From Planctomycetota bacterium (lineage in GTDB: Bacteria > Planctomycetota > Phycisphaerae > UBA1845): a stretch of DNA of 6,557 bases. Shown piece after piece: positions 1 through 5,755 of the stretch. Made by a program: the position numbers and the translations under genes. Location: the NCBI GenBank assembly GCA_022567365.1, contig JADFHG010000222.1:1-6557 (forward strand). The letters are read 5' to 3'. The notes below the pieces were generated by a model. The model saw nothing but the letters and a program-made list of their open reading frames with translations, was not told where the DNA came from and searched no databases. Position 1 is the first letter of the stretch. The number at the start of each line of letters is the position of its first letter.

Positions 1-114
1 TTTTTCTTGCGCCGCCGCGGGAATCATCATAGCCCCAATAGCGGCCAACACGAGCAATCCCGACAGGCGCGCAGCCACCCAGCGTGGCTCTATTCCCACT
101 AGGCTAAAGTTCAT
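1..114 (-). CDS. Secreted or membrane-anchored protein, N-terminal fragment
   Basis: An ATG at 114-112 on the minus strand opens a frame that stays open for 38 codons to the window edge. The peptide starts MNFSLVGIEPRWVAARLSGL and continues with a hydrophobic stretch (about residues 17-31, LSGLLVLAAIGAMMI) and then PAAAQEK. This has the layout of a Sec signal peptide: a basic n-region with two arginines, a hydrophobic core, and an Ala-x-Ala type cleavage site before Gln36. The n-region is somewhat long. A GGGAGG Shine-Dalgarno ten bases upstream supports the start. The mature protein lies outside the window, so its function cannot be given. It is divergent from the LolA-like operon and could share a regulatory region with it. 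The frame was read directly from the reverse complement; confidence in a real gene is good, in function none. Confidence 0.75.
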   Translation of the reverse strand, partial: MNFSLVGIEPRWVAARLSGLLVLAAIGAMMIPAAAQEK

Positions 115-345
115 AACCGTCTGTCCTCCCTATCTCGATCTGGGGGTGCGAATCTACATCCGTAACAATCTCGCCATGATTCTTGATTGGCATCCGTTAG
201 GTTAGCCAGAAACGGGGCATCGAATCAAATCTCGAGTCAGCTTTGAGTATATCCTTTTGTCGAGTCGACAAGAGCCTGGTGAAGCGTCCGGCCTTTTCGC
301 TATCACGCGGGACGTTTTCGACGTTGGGCGTATTGACGATGGCCG
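115..345. other. Divergent intergenic region, probably carrying both promoters
   Basis: About 230 bases separate the minus-strand secreted-protein gene from the earliest in-frame start of the LolA-like gene. This stretch is visibly richer in A and T than the flanking genes, for example around 218-260, as expected for promoters. I see no convincing -35/-10 pair. A 7-base direct repeat TCGAGTC occurs at 232-238 and 260-266 and might be an operator half-site pair, but such a short match can be chance. A plus-strand frame through 279-360 encodes a signal-peptide-like sequence out of frame with the LolA-like gene (see findings). Confidence 0.45.
125..130 (-). promoter_or_regulatory. Ribosome binding site of the minus-strand secreted protein
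   Basis: The minus strand reads GGGAGG here, ten bases before the ATG at 114-112. It is the clearest Shine-Dalgarno in the window and decides the start of the short truncated gene. Confidence 0.7.
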
Positions 346-1152
346 TTGCTGCGACTACAATCTCGAAAGCCCACGTGCGGCGCTCTCCGTTGGCCCATTG
401 GGGAAATCTTGGATCCAAGTGCAGCGCTGTGCGGCGGTGCGTTGATGTTGACGAACCTGGGAATCGTCGTTCGCGCGGGGGATCAAGACGATCCCGCGGT
501 TCGAGTTTCGAGCGAGCGGCTCGAGCGGCTCGACGCCCGTGTCGCGAAGATCAACGATCTGACGGCCGATTTCATCGAGCGAAAGTACACCACACTCCTG
601 AAGAAACCGCTCGTTTCCAGCGGTCGGATCCGCGTCCGAGGTGATATCGCCCGTTGGGATACGATCAAACCGTACAAGACGGTCATGTTGGTCGGCAGAG
701 GAGAAGTGCGCATCTACTATCCCGACCGGCGCGTGGAAGAGGTGTTTCAGCTCGGCGAGCGGCTGGGCCAACTCGCGATGTCGCCGCTGCCGCGTCTGGC
801 CGCGCTGCGCGAACACTTCGACATGACGCCGATTCCCCCGAACGAAATCGACACGAACGCGAGCGAGCGTCATCATCTCGCGCTTCGGCTGCGCCCCAAG
901 GCTCAATCGCTGCGGGAGCACGTGAACGAGATTCGTGTTCTGATCGACGAGACCACCGCATGTGTGGTCAAGATCGCGATGGACGACCCAACCGGCGATC
1001 GAACGGTCATCGAATTCTCCCACGTCAAAACGAACACCGGCCTCGAGGATCGCGACGTGAGCCTGACCGTCCCGCCGGGAACGAAAACCACGCGGCCGCT
1101 GGAGACGTTTGGCGGCTCGCAGGACGCGCTCGAGGAAGCGGAGACACCGTAA
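346..1152 (+). CDS. LolA-like outer-membrane lipoprotein/lipid carrier protein
   Basis: The protein resembles the LolA family of periplasmic beta-barrel carriers that shuttle lipoproteins or other hydrophobic molecules from inner to outer membrane. Numbered from the TTG at 346, the family pattern runs from residue 59 on: a helix (LERLDARVAKINDLTADFIE), a G-x-I-R-V-R-G strand near 93-99, ARWDTIKPYKTVMLVGRGEV (102-121) matching the family's 'W..P....v..dG' section, YYPDRRVEEVFQL (124-136), and a C-terminal VIEFSHVKTNTGL then VPPGT. Residues 26-43 (AALCGGALMLTNLGIVV) followed by RAGDQDD look like the hydrophobic core and cleavage region of a signal peptide. The start is uncertain: TTG 346, TTG 409 and ATG 445 are all in frame, none has a strong Shine-Dalgarno, and ATG 445 would leave too short a signal. 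The stop overlaps the next start as TAATG. LolA-like proteins are regular members of aryl-polyene-type clusters, so a role in moving the acyl product is inferred, not shown. Confidence 0.8.
   Translation: MLRLQSRKPTCGALRWPIGEILDPSAALCGGALMLTNLGIVVRAGDQDDPAVRVSSERLERLDARVAKINDLTADFIERKYTTLLKKPLVSSGRIRVRGDIARWDTIKPYKTVMLVGRGEVRIYYPDRRVEEVFQLGERLGQLAMSPLPRLAALREHFDMTPIPPNEIDTNASERHHLALRLRPKAQSLREHVNEIRVLIDETTACVVKIAMDDPTGDRTVIEFSHVKTNTGLEDRDVSLTVPPGTKTTRPLETFGGSQDALEEAETP
1140..1143 (+). promoter_or_regulatory. Ribosome binding site of the acyltransferase gene
   Basis: GGAG sits eight bases before the ATG at 1152, inside the end of the upstream gene, with a further GAGGAAG at 1132-1138. This, together with the TAATG overlap, favours the start at 1152 over upstream in-frame starts and suggests translational coupling. 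Confidence 0.55.
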
Positions 1153-2168
1153 TGAACGGCACCGCAACGGACACCGGTTCGCCACCTGCCCGCACGGAAC
1201 CGGCCGGTGCGCCGACCAAGGCGGCGGAATCGGTGGCGAGCCCGCCACGGAGGTCGCGCGTACGCCGCGGCACCGCGTCATTCTGGCTGAACACGCTGTT
1301 CTTCCTGTCGGAACATTGGCCATTGCTCTCTCGCGCGATCCGTCGGATTTCCTTGTTGGTCGGATGGCAATTCTCGCAGGTGTTTCGCAGCGGACCGGTG
1401 CTCAACGCGCGGCACCTCCTCGGGCCGGATTCGACCCTCAAGGAGCGAGAAGCGTGCGCCTTTGCCACAATCGAGAGCTTCTACATCAGCGTATACGAAC
1501 TCGGGCGGGCCTTGCGCTGTTCGCGGGAGGAACTCCAAAAGCAGGTGGACGTAGTCGATGGACACGAGCGCTATCATCGCATCCGCGCGTCGCGGCGCGG
1601 CGCCATCATCGTCACGGCGCATCTGGGTCCGTTCGAATTGGGTGTCGCGGCGCTCGTCCCTTACGAACGGAAGATTCACGTGGTCTACCAGCGCGACGCC
1701 AACGCGCGGTTCGATCGTCTGCGTTCGCGCCTGAGGCGGCATCTCGGTATTGCCGAAGCGCCGGTGGACGACGGTCTGGCCACTTGGGCGCGACTGCGTG
1801 ATGCGCTGCTCCGCGACGAGGTGATCATGCTGCAGGGTGATCGGGTGATGCCCGGTCAAACCGGAGTCCGCGTCCCATTTCTCGATGGGCATATCTTGAT
1901 GCCGACGGGTCCGGTGAAGCTGGCGATGATCACGGGCGCGCCCATTATCCCGGTCTTTTCGATTCGCGAGCGGATCGGCAAGGTTCGGGTGATGATCGAG
2001 GAGCCGATCGAGGTCGAACAGGAACCGGGATCCGTGCGCGGCGACCATCCCGCGATGGTTGCACTCGCGTCGGTGATCGCCAGGCATGTACGGGCGCATC
2101 CGACGCAATGGCACATGATGTATCCCGTGTGGTGTGAGGACATCGACGAGGCGGCGGCAAAAACATGA
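1152..2168 (+). CDS. LpxL/HtrB-type acyltransferase (LPLAT superfamily)
   Basis: A 338-residue protein of the lipid A lauroyl/myristoyl acyltransferase family, which transfers acyl chains from acyl carrier protein to a membrane glycolipid at the cytoplasmic face. The catalytic H-x4-D/E motif is seen as H157-LGPF-E162 in the context AIIVTAHLGPFELG. The second family block is MLQGDRVMPGQTGVRVPFLDG (226-246), corresponding to the 'DQ..g..Gv.vpFfG' region, followed by PTGPVKLAMITGAPIIPVF (251-269) and VMIEEPIEV. Residues 41-74 (FWLNTLFFLSEHWPLLSRAI and beyond) resemble the N-terminal membrane-associating helix. Residues 1-40 are a Pro/Ala/Arg-rich, probably disordered extension. The frame is open further upstream, but that part reads as a shadow of the LolA-like gene. 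The stop overlaps the next start as ATGA. Homologues of this type recur in aryl-polyene and dialkylresorcinol clusters, where they are thought to attach the chain to a lipid. The substrate here is unknown. Confidence 0.88.
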   Translation: MNGTATDTGSPPARTEPAGAPTKAAESVASPPRRSRVRRGTASFWLNTLFFLSEHWPLLSRAIRRISLLVGWQFSQVFRSGPVLNARHLLGPDSTLKEREACAFATIESFYISVYELGRALRCSREELQKQVDVVDGHERYHRIRASRRGAIIVTAHLGPFELGVAALVPYERKIHVVYQRDANARFDRLRSRLRRHLGIAEAPVDDGLATWARLRDALLRDEVIMLQGDRVMPGQTGVRVPFLDGHILMPTGPVKLAMITGAPIIPVFSIRERIGKVRVMIEEPIEVEQEPGSVRGDHPAMVALASVIARHVRAHPTQWHMMYPVWCEDIDEAAAKT

Positions 2169-4801
2169 CCGAACAGGATAGCATCGTCATCACCGGCGCG
2201 GCAGTGGTGTGCAGCCTCGGGCTGGACCGCGATTCCGTATGGAACGCCGTTGTCGAGGGTCGATGCGGTGTCGGTCCGCTGACCGCCGTGGAATCCGTGC
2301 TGACACCGGACAAGGGCGGCGGGCAAGCCCCGGATTTGCCGGACGAGCACGGGGATCCCGAAGCCCGCGAAGTCGCGTATCTCAAATACACGATCCGTGC
2401 GGCGCTCGAGGACGCGTTTGGCCCTGACGGATCAAGTCTGCCGGCAGGCGCCGTTTCGCGTGGGCGCGAGCGATTCACACTGCCATATCCCGCCGATCGG
2501 AGCGGTTTCGTGCTCGGGACCACACTCCACGGCATGCGCTGTGGCGGCCGATTCTTGCGCACCGGCGACTACACCCACCTGCGTGGGTTTCTGGCCGGTA
2601 GCACACTGCACCGCGCGACGGCGTCGTTCGAGATGGACGGCCTTGCGATGACGACGTGTTCGGCGTGCTCGTCGGGCCTTTCGAGCATCGCGCTGGGCGT
2701 CACTCTCCTGCAAGACGGGCAACTCGATCTCGTGTTGGCCGGTGGCTACGACCCCATCAGCGAATACGCCTACGCCGGTTTCAACAGTCTGCGGTTGATA
2801 GCCGAGGGTCCGATGCGACCGTTCGCCAAGGACCGCGAGGGGATGAAGATCGGTGAGGCCTACGGCGTGGTCGTGCTCGAGCGGGCGACTGACGCGGCGC
2901 GGCGCGGCGCCCGGGTCTTTGCGCGGATCGCCGGGTATGGCGAAGCGTGCGACGCCCACCATTTGACAAAGCCACATCCACATGGCGAAGGCGCGGCGAC
3001 CGCGATTGAGTCGGCGCTCGAGAGCGCCGGCATCGATCCTCGTGAGATTGATCTGATCGCCACGCATTCGACGTCCACTTTGGACAACGATGCAGCCGAG
3101 TTTGCCGCACTGTCGCGCGTCTTCGGGAACGAGCTGGCGCGCAAGCACGTCGTCGCGTTCAAGAGCCACCTGGGGCACGGGCTGGGCGGTGCGGGCGCGG
3201 TCGAGCTCATCCTCGCGGGCATGGCACTGCGTCATCAGGTCGTCCCGCCCTGTGCGAACGTGACCGAGGAGATGGTCGAGTTTCCGGGGCTGCGACTCTC
3301 GACCGGCGCGCCGACGCGCACGACGATCCGCCACGCGATGCACACATCGCTCGGATTTGGCGGGTCCAACGTCTGCGTGATCATCGGACCCGGCTCTGAT
3401 CCGGTGCATGACGCGCGCAACCGGGCGACGGATCGGAGCGCGGTGGTGCAGGCCGCCAAGAGAGCGATTTCCCCCAATACGGATCGCGACGTGCTGATCA
3501 CCGGCATCGGCGTCGTTTTGCCCGGAAGTGTAGGCAACGAAGCGTTTCTACGGTCGTTCACGAGCGACGACCAGGACGCCGATTACGCAGTCGCTGATCG
3601 AATCGAGCAATCCGAGATCGAACATCTTCTCAGCGCGCGGCGCGTCCGGCGGATGAGCGACTACGCGAAACTCACGTTGGCCGCGACCGTGGTCGCATAC
3701 GACGACGCGCGGATCGAAGACGCCGGCGAGTTCGGCGGTACCTGTGCCGCGGTGCTCGGGACAACGCACGGCTCCTCGGGATATTGCCGCAGCTATTACG
3801 GTCAAATCGTCGAGGAGGGCGTGGACGCGGCCAATCCGATGCTGTTCGCCGAGGGCGTGCCCAATGTGGGCGGCGCCCATTTGAGCACGGCGTTTTCGCT
3901 CCGGGGCCAATGTCAGACGATCATCGGCACGCGTACGGCGGGCCTGGATGCCCTCCGGCTTGCCGCCATGAGAATCAAGACCGGTTCTTGGGAGCGGGCC
4001 CTGGTCAGCGCGGGCGACGAGTTTTGTGAATCGGTCGCCGGGGCGTACCGACATTTTGGCTTGCATGCCGAAGATGGTCCGGGGCGACCGTTTGAAAAGT
4101 CCACCGGGTTTGTCATGGGTTGCGGCGCGGTGACGTTCGTCCTGGAGAGTCGGGCGTCGGCTGCACGGCGGGGCGCCCGATCGCGCGGCGTCGTGCGCAA
4201 CTGTGCCTCGGCGGCGCCTCGGTCGATCGCGTCGAAGCGCGGGGCGGAATTGGCCGGTGGCGTGCTCACGAACCTGCGTCTGTCCGAGTTCATCGTGTCG
4301 TCGGCCAACGGCACGTGGATCGACCGCGTCGAGGCCGCGGCGATCCGTCGCTGCGGCGATCAGTCGGCGCCGTCGGTCTCCGGCGAAGGTGCCACCAATG
4401 GGCACGAACGACGTGCGCAGGGCAGACCTGAGAACTGCGCGCGCCGCCCCACCGTGTCCTCACTGTGCGGGCACATTGCCGAGTGTTTCAGCGCCCTGCC
4501 GTTGGCGGCGATCGCTTATGTCCTGTTGACCGGCCGGTTGCCCGCGCTTAGGGGCACCGCGCCGTGCGGTTCCAAACCGGCCCTCGGTTGCGAACGACCG
4601 GAGTCGTTTGGCGTGATGGCGACGGACTATTACGGAACGATGGCGGGCGCTCGAATTGACGTTGTGGATCGATCCGAAGCGACGCCGCAGCGCGATCCGG
4701 AACGGTGTCCGTGCGACGTAGCGTCCGCCCCCCGCGGCGGACATGGGCGTGCGAAACCCAACGGAGTGTCGACGACCGGTACTGGAGAGGGTTGGCCGTG
4801 A
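2165..4801 (+). CDS. Fused beta-ketoacyl synthase / chain-length-factor-like protein
   Basis: This 878-residue protein holds two consecutive FabF-type thiolase folds. Domain 1 (about 5-412) opens with IVITGAAVV and has the condensing-enzyme triad: Cys168 in TTCSACSSG, His301 in ATHSTST (usual HGTGT, so the first Gly is Ser), and Lys333/His338 in KSHLGHGLGGAG, with the GFGGSN loop at 397-402. The spacing is close to that of E. coli FabF, so it should be active in Claisen condensation. After a linker (about 413-440), domain 2 (about 441-835) restarts with VLITGIGVVLPG. Its Cys position is Arg590 (IIGTRTAG), the first His is Asn715 (SANGTWID), and the Lys position is Ser765, while His770 of the GH pair remains. 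It is therefore probably catalytically dead and acts like a chain length factor. A 40-residue Arg/Gly/Pro-rich tail follows, part of it encoded by an inverted repeat. The ATGA overlap with the acyltransferase gene argues for coupled expression. Fatty-acid or polyketide-like chain building is inferred; the product is unknown. Confidence 0.88.
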   Translation: MTEQDSIVITGAAVVCSLGLDRDSVWNAVVEGRCGVGPLTAVESVLTPDKGGGQAPDLPDEHGDPEAREVAYLKYTIRAALEDAFGPDGSSLPAGAVSRGRERFTLPYPADRSGFVLGTTLHGMRCGGRFLRTGDYTHLRGFLAGSTLHRATASFEMDGLAMTTCSACSSGLSSIALGVTLLQDGQLDLVLAGGYDPISEYAYAGFNSLRLIAEGPMRPFAKDREGMKIGEAYGVVVLERATDAARRGARVFARIAGYGEACDAHHLTKPHPHGEGAATAIESALESAGIDPREIDLIATHSTSTLDNDAAEFAALSRVFGNELARKHVVAFKSHLGHGLGGAGAVELILAGMALRHQVVPPCANVTEEMVEFPGLRLSTGAPTRTTIRHAMHTSLGFGGSNVCVIIGPGSDPVHDARNRATDRSAVVQAAKRAISPNTDRDVLITGIGVVLPGSVGNEAFLRSFTSDDQDADYAVADRIEQSEIEHLLSARRVRRMSDYAKLTLAATVVAYDDARIEDAGEFGGTCAAVLGTTHGSSGYCRSYYGQIVEEGVDAANPMLFAEGVPNVGGAHLSTAFSLRGQCQTIIGTRTAGLDALRLAAMRIKTGSWERALVSAGDEFCESVAGAYRHFGLHAEDGPGRPFEKSTGFVMGCGAVTFVLESRASAARRGARSRGVVRNCASAAPRSIASKRGAELAGGVLTNLRLSEFIVSSANGTWIDRVEAAAIRRCGDQSAPSVSGEGATNGHERRAQGRPENCARRPTVSSLCGHIAECFSALPLAAIAYVLLTGRLPALRGTAPCGSKPALGCERPESFGVMATDYYGTMAGARIDVVDRSEATPQRDPERCPCDVASAPRGGHGRAKPNGVSTTGTGEGWP
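4718..4742 (+). repeat. REP-like unit, left copy
   Basis: GTAG (4718-4721) is followed by a perfect 7-bp stem GTCCGCC (4723-4729) / GGCGGAC (4736-4742) with loop CCCCGC. The unit lies in the coding frame of the ketosynthase tail, reading V-A-S-A-P-R-G-G at residues 852-859. Confidence 0.6.
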
Positions 4802-4812
4802 GGCTGCGAAGC

Positions 4813-5712
4813 TCACGCACTTCGACGGCCGCCGCGGGGGGCGGCCGCTACACGCTGAACGTGTACATAGCCCATCAGCTTGTGTACCAACCGTGCGGCC
4901 AAATACTCCGTGCAGACCTGACCCGGAATCGGCATGACCTCGACCACGTCGGCGGCGACGATACGCCTCTCGAGCGCGACGCGCCGCAGCAGCCCGGTGA
5001 CTTGATACCAATCCAACCCGCCGGGCTCCGGCGTGCCCGTTCCCGGTGCGACCGATGGATCGAAACCGTCGATATCGATCGTGACGTACACGTCTTGCCC
5101 GAGCCGGTCGATGGCTTGGTCAACCCAGTCGGCGTCGCGAAGGCAATCCCGGGCCGTGATCGGTTCGATCCCGCATCGCCTCATGAAGCGGTGCTCCTCG
5201 AGCGCGACGCTTCGAATTCCGACGGGGACGATCCGGGCGCCGAGGTCCAGCACGCGCCTCATCGCACACGCGTGCGAAAAACGCGAGCCTTGGTAGGAAT
5301 CGCGCAGATCGCAGTGGGCGTCGATCTGCAGGACGGAGAGCGACTTGTACTTCGTCATGACCCCTCGGACGAGTGCCGGGGTGATGCTGTGGTCGCCGCC
5401 GAGCGCCAATAGGAACTTCCCGTCGCGCACGACGCGCCGCGCTCGCTTGAAAATCGCCTCCTGCATCGCGCCCGGTCCGTCCGCGTGCGGATCGATTTCG
5501 TCCAGCGTTGCGATGCCGGACTTGTGGCACTCCGTCCGAAGCTCTTCGTCGAAGTCTTCGATATGTGCGGATGCCTCGATGATGGCCGCGGGGCCGCGCC
5601 GAGCGCCGGATCGATAGCTGGCCGTCGCGTCATACGGGATCGGCAGCACCGCAAACGCGGCGGTTTCGTACGTTGCGTATTTGGACCCCAGTGCGAGGAA
5701 GTTCTGATTCAT
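4813..5712 (-). CDS. speB: Agmatinase-type ureohydrolase (arginase family)
   Basis: A 299-residue member of the arginase/agmatinase/formiminoglutamase family, binuclear-manganese hydrolases that release urea from guanidino compounds. Agmatinase turns agmatine into putrescine plus urea in cytoplasmic polyamine synthesis. All metal-binding motifs are present: GGDHS (His108), DAHCDLRD (Asp131, His133, Asp135), and TIDIDGFDPSVAPGTGTPEPGG with Asp213 and Asp215. The conserved ADVVEVMP with Glu258 follows. The SHACAMRR stretch (146-153) after the DAH motif is typical of agmatinases rather than arginases, but related ureohydrolases cannot be excluded by eye. Length is normal; the last 12 residues after Arg287 come from the inverted repeat. 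The start at 5712 fits the family's N-terminus; its ribosome site is weak (GGCGAG some bases upstream). It lies 43 bases downstream of the M64 peptidase gene on the same strand, possibly co-transcribed, and converges on the ketosynthase gene with an 11-base gap. Confidence 0.9.
   Translation of the reverse strand: MNQNFLALGSKYATYETAAFAVLPIPYDATASYRSGARRGPAAIIEASAHIEDFDEELRTECHKSGIATLDEIDPHADGPGAMQEAIFKRARRVVRDGKFLLALGGDHSITPALVRGVMTKYKSLSVLQIDAHCDLRDSYQGSRFSHACAMRRVLDLGARIVPVGIRSVALEEHRFMRRCGIEPITARDCLRDADWVDQAIDRLGQDVYVTIDIDGFDPSVAPGTGTPEPGGLDWYQVTGLLRRVALERRIVAADVVEVMPIPGQVCTEYLAARLVHKLMGYVHVQRVAAAPRGGRRSA
4827..4851 (-). repeat. REP-like unit, right copy (inverted)
   Basis: Read on the minus strand, GTAG (4851-4848) is followed by a perfect 7-bp stem GGCCGCC (4846-4840) / GGCGGCC (4833-4827) with loop CCCCGC. 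Compared with the left copy, only the second and the penultimate base of the hairpin differ, T-A there and G-C here, so pairing is kept. It encodes V-A-A-A-P-R-G-G at residues 288-295 of the agmatinase. Confidence 0.6.
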
Positions 5713-5755
5713 ATCGGGAATACTCGCCGCTCGAAAAGGGGCGCGGGCGACGCGG

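Larger units (their letters stand above)
4718..4851. repeat. Long imperfect inverted repeat, REPIN-like, across a convergent gene junction
   Basis: Arms 4718-4740 and 4829-4851 are reverse complements at 22 of 23 positions, including a perfect 16-base core CCGCCCCCCGCGGCGG. A second matching block follows inside (GTGCG 4749-4753 against CGCAC 4816-4820), with scattered pairs between. The unpaired centre is about 62 bases and contains the stop codons of both convergent genes. Each arm starts at its outer end with GTAG followed by its own GC-rich hairpin, the layout of REP sequences (GTAG or GGAG head plus palindrome), and two in inverted orientation form a REPIN. No T-tract follows, so it is not a standard intrinsic terminator, though the transcript from either side would fold strongly and could end or protect the mRNA. 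The geometry is read directly; the REPIN name is inference and needs more genomic copies. Confidence 0.7.

Noticed and set aside
197..418. 73-codon minus-strand frame in the divergent region
   Set aside because: No Shine-Dalgarno, no recognisable domain, and it overlaps the 5' part of the LolA-like gene. It cannot be excluded as a small gene but is not supported.
654..1151. In-frame upstream extension of the acyltransferase
   Set aside because: The extra 166 residues are Arg/Ala-rich shadow of the LolA-like gene; the TAATG overlap and GGAG site fix the start at 1152.
355..1323. Long minus-strand open frame (322 codons) opposite the LolA-like gene
   Set aside because: It is rich in Arg and His with no recognisable motif, crosses the 3' end of one real gene and the start of another, and is a typical antisense shadow in GC-rich DNA.
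2432..4405. Minus-strand open frames opposite the ketosynthase fusion (2432-3409 and 3548-4405)
   Set aside because: Low-complexity Arg/His/Gly content, no family motif, and they lie entirely across conserved ketosynthase sequence.
4140..4450. Suspected frameshift in the second ketosynthase half, where Arg/Ala/Gly-rich stretches replace recognisable sequence
   Set aside because: Recognisable motifs (SSANGTWID, SSLCGHIAECFSALPLAA, LLTGRLPALRG) continue in the same frame on the far side, so the frame is intact.
4826..4847. Short GC hairpin as an intrinsic terminator
   Set aside because: The stem is strong but no T-run follows on either strand, and the hairpin is better explained as one unit of the larger inverted repeat.
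4705..5412. Plus-strand open frame through the convergent junction and agmatinase
   Set aside because: It is the antisense of conserved agmatinase motifs. Although a GTG at 4798 overlaps the ketosynthase stop, what follows has no recognisable domain.
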